This document shows positions 9,790-21,340 of a stretch of 64,000 nucleotides of DNA, one piece after another. This DNA is from Artemisia argyi. Its lineage: Eukaryota > Streptophyta > Magnoliopsida > Asterales > Asteraceae. The stretch lies in assembly GCA_030686995.1 (NCBI GenBank), contig CM060684.1, positions 5,291,897 through 5,355,896 of the forward strand. Direction: 5' to 3'. Within the stretch, counting starts at the first letter, position 1. Every line of letters begins with the position of its first letter. The translations under genes and the position numbers were made by a program. Under the pieces are notes generated by a model, which saw nothing but the letters and a program-made list of their open reading frames with translations, ran no database searches and was not told the DNA's origin.

Positions 9790-12700
9790 TGTAACATCCT
9801 AATCTTTTAAGGTACTAACTTTGTAACAATTTTCTTGTACAGGGACTGATTGGCTCTAAACGGTCAACCTAAATTTGACCAAGTCAATGGTCAACAAGGT
9901 CAAACAGCCTAGAGTCAATGCTCCGCGGAATATAGTGTTTCCCCGGGTCGTTATGTCCCGACGAGGTGTGGATGGTATTTAAAACGGTTTTGTGATCGGG
10001 TGAATTTGGACGGGAAAGGGTAATAAGGGTTTTGAATGATTACACTACGGAAATACGAATGAAAACGATGTAAACAAACTATATTAACAATAACGCGAAA
10101 CCTAATTAACCTAAAACGTAAACTGAAAACTTAAAATCAGAAATTGCTTATACGTAAGCAGAAAAATAAGCCAAATGGCTTAAATAGAAGCTATCACTTT
10201 ATTTATGTTTTTGGTTTTTCTTTATTTAACAAACTACTTTTACAAACGTATCCTAAATTAAAAAAACGCAAAAGTTATTTAAATAAAACGCGAGTTAAAA
10301 TTAAAATAAACGAGAGTGCGCGAAATAAAAAGTGAATTTTATGCTACGCTAACCCTACGGACATGAAAATTATATTTTTACGATCCTAACGATAAAATAA
10401 AATTTTAGAAAAAAAAAATTATTTTTTTGACTTTTTAGTTATTTATTATTAACTAAAAACTATTTTTAACTATTTAATAATACACTAAAAATTAAGAAAA
10501 TATAAAATAAACCTAGAAAAATGAAATTATAATTTTGAAAAATCTAAAATATTATAAAACTAATTTTAAAACAGAAAATATATTTATTACACTACTTATC
10601 TATTTATTATTAATTAATAACTATTTATTAATTACTAAAACTACTTTTAATTTATTAAAAATACTAAAAAGGCAAAGAAAAATCTGAAACTTTTAGGAAA
10701 ATTCTAAAATGCAATTAAGAACTTAAGAAAAATAAAATATACTGAAAAAGAAGTTAAAATAAGCAGAATGGGTAAAAAGCACTAGGAAATAAGCACTTAC
10801 AAATAAGCACTTCGCAAGAAAAGTTGCTAAAAGCTCAAATACAGTTCAAGTAACTTAAGTGAGCTTAAAACAACTCAAAACAACCTAATAAGCACTAAGA
10901 ATCAGCAATAACAAGAAAATAAGCACAATCAAAAGTTGAGTCCAAACAGGCCTGAAAGGGCATTTGCAGCCCTCTGTGGGGCCCACCTGAGTGACTTAGG
11001 GACCAAATAAAGTGGAAATCTAGCAAGGAGACCTGAGAGGCTATCCAAAAAGCCCACAAGCTCAGGATGAGCTAAAGTGATGAGAAAACTAGGGGCTTAT
11101 GAAAGTGGTTGATCACCACTGATGAGTTAGTACACAGGTTGAATCAGGCAATCAAAAGGAACAAGATAAGCAAACTTAGCAAGCAATAAAATGCAAATAA
11201 AGATTAGAAACTACAACTTAGGTATATAAGCTTCTCAAAACACCCAAGATCAGATAATCATCTCAAGGATTTAGCTACTTGTGCCTTGGAAAAATGGATC
11301 AGTCAAGCCAAAGTGGGAGGTGATAATTTGCAATAAGCAGAGTGAGTACAATGATCTCAATGGCAAAAATCAACATAAGTACAATCAAATTTAGTCACAA
11401 ACAACTTATAACAACTCACAACATTAACCAAATAGGCTATGACCAAGTGGGACATGAAATCTACAAAGCTCAGTGGTTAACTAAAGCAAACAGCAGCACA
11501 GGGGCTGAGAGTAATTTTGAGGGCTAAGTTAAGCAGTTAAATAAATTCACAAAAATAAAACAAGAATACTTGCATGAAGATTAACTGGAAAAGAAACCGT
11601 AAACTAATTTCTAGGGCAATAGCGGTTGAAACAAAGAAATTAAAAATCAACTCCCAAGGGCTGTTATGCAGACCTTACGAGTGGGGAAAACAAGTTTGCA
11701 GGCCTTAATAAGCTACCAATTAATTCCCTAAGTGAAAAATAAACTACAGATTCTAAACCTAATACTATTTGCAGCTTATTTATCAACAATCTAATCCTAT
11801 TTCTAATCCTGATTTACTTTAAAACTTCAGTTAAAAAGGGAAGTCAGGGGCTGATGATGTGCAGGCTCAAACAAGCAACCTAGCATGGCTAATGTGGGAG
11901 TGTTTCTAGCAAACCAAAAGGGTCTTTCAATTCTCTTGTGAAGAGGTGATCTTTCACCAAACGGAGTGGTGCAGGGGAGCAGGATTACAGTGGTTTGTGA
12001 TCTGAATCAGCGAACAAAACAAATGATGAAAGTGAAAAAGAAATATATTCAACTGATTCAGTATTTGAGCAGGACTTCCAATAAGCCACACTCAAAGTGA
12101 AATAAAATAAGCTCTAAGCTAATAGCTACTTATAAAAATCAAAACCATAAACTGAAACCTTCCAACTCCTAACTAACGGGTGAGGTCAAAAGGGAAAATT
12201 GGGACAGATGGTGCAAAAGGGCAATAACAGTCCTGGAGGGGCAACTCTAGAGGCCTGAATAAGCAGCATATAAAATTCACAAAATTGAAATAAAAATAGT
12301 AACTTGAAGATAAGCTAACAAATTAACGATATATCCAATTTCAGGTCAAGATATTCAGTAGTGACCAAATTAAAAATGCATGCTTGAAGGGGTTTGGGGA
12401 CCTGCTGTAACTGATGCAACAGTAGGCGCAAACGGGTTTAAATGGGTAAAACTATGTTGCCATCTTATGACTAGAATTCAAATAACTAAATTACACCTAA
12501 CAAACTCTTTTGAAGCTATATATTACACTGAATATAACCTTAAACTAGATTACTTGGTTTAACTATTTGTAAAAAAAAAAAAACTAAGGACACCAAATTC
12601 CTAAACTTGATTACAGGTCTTTAAGCTGCCTAAACCTGTTTGTTTTAGACCTAAAACAACTAATTATACTAAATTATGACAATCCTAAGCAATCTAAATG

Positions 12701-14028
12701 ACCAAATCAGTCTTGACCACAATTTTTAACCCTTGTGCCAAACATGAGTTAGCTTGACTGTTTTGAGGACATAAGCTACTCAGATTTTTACAACCTTTAG
12801 AAACTGAAAGCAATGATCCTGGTAAGCTATTCAGTAGCAAAATACACACAAACTTGCACAATAATAAGCAGTTCTAAACAAGCAGAATAATGATAAGCAG
12901 TTTACAATTTTAAGAATTTGAAAGCAAAATAAACATAAAGCTTGGAACTTTTATTAACTAGAATGCAAAGTACAGTGAGGAACATTAAATTAAGCTAATA
13001 AGACATTACATTAAGCTAAATTACACTACTCCTATTAACTAAAAATCTAACTGCCTTTGCAAGGCATACAATTTTCCTATTTATACTACAATTACAACTA
13101 GGGTTTCACTTTTTTTTTTTTCTTGTCCTCTTCTCTCTGAATGCTTTTAAACCCTTGGATGACCTTCAGCATGATCTCAGCCATTGGTTGGATTTTGGGC
13201 GGGAAAATGGTTTTATAGTCATTTGCAGTTAAATAATGGCTAGGGGGTGGGATTTGTTGTTTTATGGAGGAAAGGGGATAATGGAGTGGGTAGGGATGGA
13301 GTGTGGCAGTGTAGGATATGATGGTGTTGGGATGGTGCAGGCTATGGCAGAGGGGGGGGGGGGGGGGAAAGGTTCACGGGTGTGTTTGGGGGTGATGGTC
13401 AAAAGGGGGTCAAACCCTGGGTGGGTATTATTAAGCGAATGGGTGTGGGTCGGAGGTGTATGGGCTTTTGTGGGAGGCATAAGGTGTAATGTGGGCTTGG
13501 GTGGTGGATTTGTTTTGGGTTTATTTTAGCTTTAGGTCCGTTTGGTTTAAATAAGTGAAAGTACAAGGACCATTTTTTGCAATAGCTGAAAATCAAGGGT
13601 ATGAAATGGAAATTTTCCAAAGTCATCATAAGGATAGTATTTGCCAAGTATTAATTATCCAAGTACCAAAATTTGATATTTTCCAAAATTTGAAACTATC
13701 CGGGGGCCAAAATTGCCAAATTTGAAAGTTTAGGGACCAAATATGTAAAGTTTCAAAACTTTTCTCCCAGGAACCTTTTTGATAAATTTTTATTTGTAAA
13801 GGACTTGGATTGACTTTTCTTTCAAAATAAATGCTCAGGGACTGATTTAGACAAGTTTTGAAAACTTGGGGGACTGAAACTTCCATTTATGCAAACTTTG
13901 TACGTTTTTCATTTGTTTTTACTCTTTTTGCATCTAAAACATATAAAACACAATTTTGGAATATTTTCAGTATTTTGATGCATTTCTAAGTGTTTTTGAA
14001 TGTTTTTGCAGTTCAGAATGACCAAAAA
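9790..14028. other. Unresolved AT-rich block, probably LTR-derived
   Basis: No gene is seen in 4.2 kb. It starts with an LTR-like TGTAACATCC at 9790. It is very A-rich from 10.1 to 10.8 kb and contains repeated AATAAGCA words from 10.8 to 13.0 kb. A minus-strand promoter-like TATAAATAGG lies at about 13079-13090, upstream of AACCCTAG leader-type sequence. 13540-13880 has repeated GGGACTGAAAC / GGGACCAAA words. These suggest a large minus-oriented LTR, but I could not find matching ends or a target duplication. A run of 16 G occupies 13352-13367. Confidence 0.35.
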
Positions 14029-14718
14029 TGATGAGTGTTTGAACACTCATCAGGGACTAAAGTTGCCAAGTGTGAAACTTAAAAATATTAATATGCTATC
14101 ATACTTCATTCCCAGGAAAACAAATTTCCAGAGAATTCTCCCTCCTTCACCTAAACTCACGACATATACATATATCACATCAAGAAGCTAGGGTTTGATC
14201 CAAGATTAATTTTAAACAAGTATTAAGCAAGGTTTCACCTCACAAAAGCTTATAAACGAATAAGCTAGGGTTCCCACCATCCAATTTGAGATAAAGATCA
14301 TGTCTTGTTGTTAAACTTGTATGTTATGGCTTCCTAGTTGTGGGTAAAGCCTAAAGTTCATATCCTTATGCCATTTATGGGGTTATTGTGGAATTTTACA
14401 TGTTTATGTGAAATTATGATTTTGAGAAATCACCAAGAACCCTAGTAATCATGTATAAATGATAAGAAAAAGTGATGGGTACCTTATTAAGGTGCTATAA
14501 CACCATTTTGTGGTGTTAATTTTCAGAAATTATGTTGGTGTGGTTATATAAACCACAAACCAAACACCCCCTTATGGCTTATCTATCCTTTTAGTGCTTA
14601 TTATGATAAGCTTAGTTATGTCCTAAATAAGCTCCATGTCATTTATGTGTTCCTAGGTTATAAGAGTTAGCCAGGGACGTATTTAAGGGAGCTCGTGTTC
14701 TATTCAAGCGTTTACAAG

Positions 14719-14724
14719 GTGAGT
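14719..14724 (+). promoter_or_regulatory. Candidate leader-intron 5' splice donor, element C
   Basis: TACAAG|GTGAGT matches the plant donor consensus. Paired with the acceptor at 16063-16064 (TTTAACTTTCAG, 7 bases before the gag ATG), it would remove a 1346-nt leader containing the hairpin array, the primer-binding site and many short upstream frames. Splicing is inferred only. Confidence 0.5.
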
Positions 14725-14979
14725 AGCATATTTAGCATAGAAACGGGTCCTTGGTAACCCGTTAGTGTCCCACTTTAATTGTGGTATTCATGGTAATGTT
14801 CATGTATTATATTTGAGTTACAAGTTCATGGTGTTACAATTATACGTTACATGCCTAAATGAGTTACTTGTAGTATGTTTATATGTGAATTATGCTAGAC
14901 GGGTCAAAACAGCCCCGAATGACCCGTTTGGGTTTAGTTATGTGATTTTAACTCTATTTCCACAATACTACTTGTATAG

Positions 14980-15231
14980 CGTCCTAAGTGGACGACACAT
15001 GTTATTATGTCATAGCATGCTCCGAAATGGAGCCTAGACATCCTTAGTGGATGACCGAGCCTTTATTAGTGTCTCATCTCGTTAAATGGGACTTAGACAT
15101 CCTTTGTGGGTGATCAGTGTGTATAAGCGGCTCAAAGTCATGGAATATATGACTTAGACGTCCTAAGTGGACGACTAGAACATTTTCAGTCATATTGAAT
15201 CAATATGGGTTCACAACGTCCTTAGTGGGCG
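14980..15231 (+). repeat. Five tandem 60-bp repeats, each with a covarying hairpin
   Basis: Copies start about every 58-61 bp. Each contains a 5-bp stem and 5-base loop: CGTCC-taagt-GGACG (14980), CATCC-ttagt-GGATG (15039), CATCC-tttgt-GGGTG (15098), CGTCC-taagt-GGACG (15159) and CGTCC-ttagt-GGGCG (15217). The second pair switches between G-C and A-T with both sides changing, and the third pair is a U-G wobble in copies three and five. That is allowed only in plus-sense RNA, so the fold is likely in the element's own transcript. Confidence 0.85.
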
Positions 15232-15664
15232 ACTAGTATATAATAACAATACGAAGCAACCATAGTATTATGCCATGTTATGATTAGTATCTTTTATATG
15301 TTATCTCACTAAGCTATTGCTTACGTTGCTTCGTTATGTTTATTATAGGTGAAGCTAGTGGTAGTGCAATCAAGGGTACGAAGACCAGAACTAGACCCGG
15401 TGAAATACTTGGGTATGGAGCCTTTTTCCCTACAAGCTCTCTTACCAAGAAACGCCCTAGGTTGTATGCTTTTGTGTACGAACATATAAACTCATGGTTA
15501 TGTAATGATCAAGTAGTTAAGTAGTTCTTTATAGTTCAAGGGTGTTTGGCATAGTGCCATTCTTGCCCATATTGACCCATTTTGATCATGTACGGGTCAA
15601 GGTGAATGATATATGTTATGTACAGTTTTTAGGTGTTAATATAAGTGTGGCGTTATGCTAAATC

Positions 15665-15712
<48 letters not shown>

Positions 15713-15727
15713 CTGGGCGTTTCAAGT

Positions 15728-15739
15728 TGGCATTAGAGC
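15728..15739 (+). promoter_or_regulatory. Primer-binding site, element C
   Basis: TGGCATTAGAGC begins three bases after the LTR end and differs at two positions from TGGTATCAGAGC, the usual plant site complementary to the 3' end of initiator tRNA-Met. Confidence 0.7.
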
Positions 15740-16071
15740 TGTGGTTTAAGGGATTTAGGTATCCACTGTAGATGGGTACTTAGACTTAAACCTAGGCTCT
15801 ATGGGACCTATAGTATTAGATACGTTTCCGCATTATTATGTAGCATCAGTATTAGTATTAGCATACGTTTCCGCATTATTAGTGTAATATGATAACGGTA
15901 AGAACTTGGTTATCTGATGGAATTATTACGACGTCTGGCCAACGTGGTAATAATCGCATCATATAACGGGAACTTACTGGTGTTATGTTACACTAAAGGA
16001 ATGAATTATGAATCTTATAATGAGTCTTATTATTCCCTTATCGTGGAATATGTTTAACTTTCAGCGTAGAT

Positions 16072-18083
16072 ATGGCTGAAAGACCTCCTGAAAGCTCTGA
16101 GTGGCCGACTCATGTAGACATACCAGAACAGGATGATCGGGAGCCAACCCCCGATCCACCAGAAACAGATGAGCATGATAATGCTCCTATTTCTGATGCT
16201 ATGGCTAGACAGATCAGAGATATGATATCTCAAGAAGTAGCCAAGGCACAGGAAGCAGCTATACCATATTATACAGAACATCTCAGTAAGATCATAGCTC
16301 AGGCTATCACAACAGAACTTGATCAGAAGCTGGCTGCACGAGTCGGTCTAACTAAGGAAGTTACTTATACTGACTTTTCAGCTTGTAAGCCCCCGACTTA
16401 CTCGGGAGAACAGGATCCTTTTAAATGCCACAGATGGATCCAGGATGTTGAAGGGGCGTTTGCCACCAGCAAGGTCCCTGAGGATCGTTGGGTTAATTTT
16501 GTTATTAATCTCCTTCGCGATCGGGCTAAATCATGGTGGAATTGGACCCTTTCATCAAAAACACCAGAAATTGCTAGGAGTATGACTTGGAAGCAGTTCA
16601 AGGAATTACTCTTTCAGAACTTTGCTCCAGAGGCGGGACTTAATAAGATTCGCTGAGAATTCTTGGGTACTCACCAGACCACGGAGTCAGTACATGATTT
16701 CTCCATGACCTTCCTGGACAGAGCACATTTCTGCCTGAATATGCTAATGATGAAAGGTTGCTTATGAAAGATTATGTGGATATGCTTCGAAAGGATATCC
16801 GTCAGTTTATTTCAGCCAGGGATTGGAATAACATGGATCAGCTCATGAATGCAGCTTTAGAGCGAGAACAGGAAACAAAGAAAGAGGAAGAGATTCCTCC
16901 TAAGAGAAAGATGGAGCAGGCTAGTTCGTCTCGAAAGAAAGTTAAGCCAAATGAGGCTTATCCTAGCACGGGGGGTAGGAGTTTTCCACTGTGTGCGAAT
17001 CGTAAAAGGTATCACCCGGAGGAATGCCGTGCAGGTAGCCGGACCTGCTACAGTTGCGGTGAACCTAGTCACATCAGTAAAGATTGTCCAAAACCAGCTC
17101 TGGTTTGCAAGAAATGCTATGATCCGAATCACACGACTGAGTCTTGTCCAAATGTCAGACCTCCTCCTCCACGTCAACAAGAACCTAGGAGGAATACAGA
17201 CAGGCGAGGGGCGCCATCTACTTCTAGACCTTCAGGAGCCCCTGGCTTTCCTACTACCCAAAGACCACATAGACCCCCAGCTCGTGTTCATCAGATGATT
17301 GTGGATGAAGCTAAGGAAACATACGACGTTGTGACAGGTACCTTCTTTGTGAATCTATTACCTGCTCGTGTGTTATTTGATTCTGGTACAGATAGATCTT
17401 TTGTATCCGAAAGGTTCAGTCGGAGATTTTCTGTTCCAATTAGCCAGCTTAAGCCACCACTAGATGTGGAGGTAGCTAATAACAAAGTGATACGTGTAGT
17501 TGATGTCTTTCAGAACTGTGAAATAGAAATTGATAATGAAAATTATCCGATCGACCTAATTCCTATCCCTATGGGAGAGCTTGATGTAGTTATCGGTATG
17601 GACTGGTTTGGCACAAATGAAGCCATCATTTTGTGTCATCATAAGCTAGTCCAACTCAGAACCCCAAGTGGGGGAGAAACAGTTATCTATGGTGAGCATA
17701 AAAAGGCTAACCTTGCTATTTGTACTTATGCTAGAACCAAGAAACAGTTGGCACGTGGCTGTCAAGCCTATTTAGCTCATGTTGTCGATATTCAGAAACC
17801 CGTTCCAAACTTTAGTAAAATCCCAGTTGTTCAGGAATTTTCTGATGTCTTTCCAAAGGAACTCCCAGGTCTACCGCCTGATAAACAAGTAGAGTTCCGC
17901 ATTGATCTTATTCCAGGGAGTACCCCTATTTCTAAAACTCCCTACAGACTTGCTCTATCAGAAATGCAGGAACTCATGAAGCAGTTACAAGAACTGCTAG
18001 ACAAGGGCTTCATTCGCCCTAGTAGTTCCCCGTGGGGGGCACCAGTTCTTTTTGTCAAAAAGAAAGACGGTAGTATGCGAATG
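16072..18083 (+). pseudogene. Truncated Ty3/Gypsy gag-pol of element C
   Basis: The frame from ATG 16072 (MAERPPESSEW) encodes a retrotransposon Gag with the core around KSWWNWTL and WKQFKELLF. A TGA at 16654-16656 and a one-base frameshift near 16725 break it, after which the frame resumes (LMKDYVDMLRKDIRQF). Next come zinc knuckles (CYSCGEPSHISKDC, CKKCYDPNHTTESC), an aspartic protease with DSGTDRSFV (about 17380) and GMDW (about 17595), and the start of reverse transcriptase ([20 protein letters not shown]). Coding stops abruptly after RMC at 18083, where a Copia-type LTR begins; the rest of RT, RNase H and integrase are missing. It would have produced the particle and enzymes of a Gypsy retrotransposon and is now dead. 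Confidence 0.88.
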
Positions 18084-18829
18084 TGTTAGAGTTTGACAAT
18101 CTATAATCACATTATGCGAAAGCTAGGATCAATTATAACACGTATAAAGATAACTAAAACATAAATAAGAACATAGCCGATGCACTTGAATAAACCTTGA
18201 ACTTGTGTAAATTAGATCAATGATAAACCCCTTACCGTTTTGTTTATCGATCTCTTGATAATTACTATAGTGAGTAATTACCTCGTTTTAGTACACACAA
18301 ACTACCAACGAATAAAGGTTTATGCAAGTAAACGAAAAACACTTGTTTTGCTTTGGAAAAAATCGACCCAAACACCCTTATGGGCTGTGTGCCGATCGGC
18401 CAAGAAAGAAAGAGAGGAAGAAAACTTTTAGGGTTTTGTGTGTGTGCACAAAAGATGTAAAAGTCTAACCCTATGGCCTTGTATTTATACTAGAGCAATC
18501 TTGGGGAACAAGCAAGGGTGGGTCGACCCTCCTTGGGCTTGGTCGACCGGCCACACCCCCTCCAAGGGGATTCTGGAACCTTCTTGTCTTCCAAATTACA
18601 CTCTAGTCCTCGTTCTTTCGTTACTTAATAATAGTTAATACTTACGTTTAATAATTAACGATTATTTAGTCCCTCAAGTGTTTATAAATATATATATACG
18701 ATACATATAACATATATATATTTATTTTACTTTATTCTCATTTGTAATGTGTGCAATCCCGAGGTCCCGGGTTCGATACTAGTCATTTACTATTTAATAT
18801 TTATACGTAACTTTTAACAGCTCCCACTC
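18084..18829 (-). mobile_element. Copia-type LTR and polypurine tract, minus orientation
   Basis: Plus-strand ends are TGTTAGAGTTTG (18084) and TTTTAACA (18819): a 736-bp LTR that in minus sense reads TGTTA...TAACA. Immediately outside the 18819 end lies a minus-sense polypurine tract, GAGTGGGAGC (18820-18829), so this is the 3' LTR of a minus-strand element. A minus-sense TATAAATACAAGG (about 18479-18491) with AACCCTA leader downstream is a plausible promoter. The LTR cuts element C's reverse transcriptase. Confidence 0.65.
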
Positions 18830-19489
18830 GTATATCTATTAATAGTAAAATGACATTGGTTGGCATCTTGCAACACTCCAATGCCCCCAGTTCGACCCAA
18901 GCTAGGTTTCCTGGAAAATCTTTAATGATTCATCATTATTATTATCCTTTCGCTTCTAATACTACATTAATAAAGATGTGAGGTTCTTTATTAAATTCTG
19001 TTTCTCGTTTCTTTATGATTGAACAAAATTACCAAAACATCTGAACGTATTCTAGATAGACTTTGGGCGTGGCCACGCAAACATTTTGTCAACCCTACGA
19101 GGGGCCCAGCAGTATTAAACTTCTGAAGAAATCAGAAGGAACGAATTCTCTCTTGACTACAAGAATACCCCATGAACTTTGCAACACTTCTGAAAACATA
19201 CAAATTGGCAAGAAATTAATGTACACCTGTGATCGCGTATAATACCTCCCGGGCCCAATTCACTGGGCCGGACACAAAGCTACGGAAACCTGGCCAGTAC
19301 CAACCACCTGAGCCCGGCAATCCACGCCAAAGGCATATAACCGCGGCCAAATGTAATAGGCCGCGGGCGAAATCTATGTCCAGACTAACTCATGTCGCGG
19401 ATCAACCCAATTTAAATAAATAGTACTGTTGGGTTATAAACTTCTTGCTGTTGCTATATAAAGACCATTCAATTCTTTATGTATTGGGC
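18830..19489 (-). other. Remnant internal sequence of the minus Copia-type element
   Basis: Beyond the polypurine tract about 660 bp remain before the next element. I see no reverse transcriptase, RNase H or integrase motif, so this is 3' untranslated or degraded internal sequence, or unrelated DNA. A TATATAAAG lies at 19458-19466. No gene is supported. Confidence 0.3.
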
Positions 19490-19494
19490 AAAAA

Positions 19495-19634
19495 TGTTAG
19501 TCGATATATATCCATTAAAGTCCTTGTCTATCTTCGATATATATCCATTAGAGTCCTTATCTATCTTCTTTGTAATGGTATTTATATACCCATTGATATC
19601 AATAATAACATAACGATTCATCCATTATTTTACA
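19495..19634 (+). repeat. Copia 5' LTR
   Basis: It starts TGTTAGTCGATATATATCC and ends ATTTTACA. It contains two near-identical direct words (ATATATCCATTA followed by AGTCCTT). It is followed directly by a primer-binding site, TGGTATCACAGCC (19635-19647), one mismatch from the initiator tRNA-Met type. Confidence 0.92.
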
Positions 19635-19960
19635 TGGTATCACAGCCAAAATTTGATCCATATAAACCCTAAATTTTTCTGTCGCTTCTACAACACTTTT
19701 CTGGTTTCTACTGATTGGTTAGTGACAGTTTAGCAACAGATCAGTGACAGAAAAAGTGTCGCTAATCACTTCAGTGACAGATTCTGCAACAGTTTTGTGA
19801 CACTTTTCAAGTGTCATCTAGGTGTTGGTGTTCTTTAACAGTCGATCGTTGGTGTTGTGTTTGATCACCAGTCGACTCATCGTTGTTTACTTCCTTATCA
19901 CGTTACTGTTTCGTTCCTCTTCAATTAATCCTTCACAAATATCTCATAACCCACGTCACC

Positions 19961-20572
19961 ATGACTGGATCCAATCCCCCACCACATGCTATTCTCTTAT
20001 CCGATAAACTCATGACTATCAACAACATACCCACCCTTATTCCGGTTAAGTTGGATGTCGAGGAGATGAATTACTACAACTGGACTTACTTTCTTAAGCA
20101 TCTCTGCAAAGGATACTCTATCTTGGATCATCTCCTGGGCAAGTCTTTGGATGATGCATCCTCAAGTGCTCCACCCGATGCTGAATGGTTAAAGATTGAC
20201 ACTATTGTCTTCTCATGGATTTTCATCACTTTGTCTCCTACACTCCAATAACGTCTCGTTAATGAGGATCCTCAAACGTCCAAGGAAGCATGGGACATGC
20301 TTGCTTCAATATTCAATGACAATAAGCGCTCTCGCTCTATTGCATTAAAGGCCGAACTCCGTGCTATAAAACTTGGTGATATAAGCATTGATGCTTATTT
20401 TAGAAATATTGAGAACATGGCCATGATCTTATCTAGTTTAGGGTCTCCTATTAGCAATGATGATGTTGTTACATTCGCCTTGGAAGGGTTACCTGCCAAG
20501 TATGATAGCGTCTCTACTCTCTACTATCATTGCTCATCGTGAAGTTTTTCCGGATCTTAAAACGGTGCGGTC
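19961..20572 (+). pseudogene. Copia gag, first half (broken)
   Basis: The ATG at 19961 starts MTGSNPPPHAILLSDKL, followed by a UBN2/Copia-Gag-like region with YNWTYFLKHLCKGY. A TAA at 20249-20251 interrupts it, and the frame continues as RLVNEDPQTSKEAWDML and ITIDAYF-type Gag motifs to about 20542. At 20572 Gypsy B is inserted; coding resumes at 30054. Gag would form the virus-like particle. This copy cannot be translated through. Confidence 0.85.
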
Positions 20573-21330
20573 TCTAACAATTCGCATTTTCAGGTTAATT
20601 ACTTTTCCCAGCAGGTCACCCATGTCGGTACTACTCTCACATGAGCACGCTTAACCGAATGGGCGATTAACCGTTAGACCACAAAACGAGTTTCTAAGAC
20701 GTTTTGAGTTTTCAAACTTATTAGAAAAAGTCAACATAATTTTTCCCTCCTCCTTTGACCAAAAATCATTCCTTGATTTTATAAGTCATTCCTTGATTTT
20801 TAGGCTTACGGTTTGATGTCTAAAAGACATTTAACACCAACCGACACTAGACTGAGCCCAGTCTAGACATTATAAGTCATTTTAAATCATTTATATCATA
20901 TTAGAAAAGTAACATTTTACTTTTCTCAATTTTACGCAATATTCGTACATTTTACGTATTACGCGTTTTAGACCCGTGTTTCCAGTTTTTAGCAGGGTTT
21001 ACCACCCAAATGGAACCTACCACTCATTTTATATTTTATTATGGGACATATGGACATGTCTAATAATACTTTAAAGTTTCATAATTTTACGACACCCGGT
21101 TTTACGTTTTGAGGCATAATCATTTACGGTTGGCATTTCCCGGAGTCAAAATTCATCTAATATCTTAGGATAATATCAAGACCAAGCCAACTCACCCCTT
21201 ATCCTTGGTGAACCGCCAAAGGGGGGGGGGAGTCACCCTTGAGGTGGCTTGATCTTGTGCTAAGTAGCCTAAGATGTTTACATATGTAGTTTTGGCCAAA
21301 ATATCCTAAAAATGTAACCTCCTCAAAGGC

Positions 21331-21340
21331 ATATAAATAC
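21331..21340 (+). promoter_or_regulatory. TATA box of Gypsy B LTR
   Basis: ATATAAATAC is followed within 30 bases by C-rich sequence (CCCCCCCTCCCCCC) and then leader-like AAACCCTAG words. It is placed as the Pol II promoter core of the LTR. The same box lies in the 3' LTR at about 27671. Confidence 0.6.

Larger units (their letters stand above)
14029..15724 (+). mobile_element. Probable 5' LTR of Gypsy element C
   Basis: The 3' end at 15724 (GGGCGTTTCA) is supported by a primer-binding site three bases later. The 5' end is inferred from an LTR-like TGATGAG at 14029, which begins an inverted repeat (arms TGATGAGTGTT and AACACTCATCA with two bases between). The LTR contains AACCCTAG-type leader words, a splice-donor consensus AAG|GTGAGT at 14719, an array of five hairpins, and a run of 43 A (15668-15710) only 14 bases before its 3' end. 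With no second LTR in the window, the start remains uncertain. Confidence 0.5.

Noticed and set aside
13236..13529. Gly/Trp-rich reading frame of 97 codons
   Set aside because: It spans a run of 16 G and has no domain; simple-sequence artefact.
18745..18795. tRNA-like box B (GGGTTCGATAC)
   Set aside because: No matching box A or cloverleaf; it lies inside the minus-oriented Copia-type LTR.
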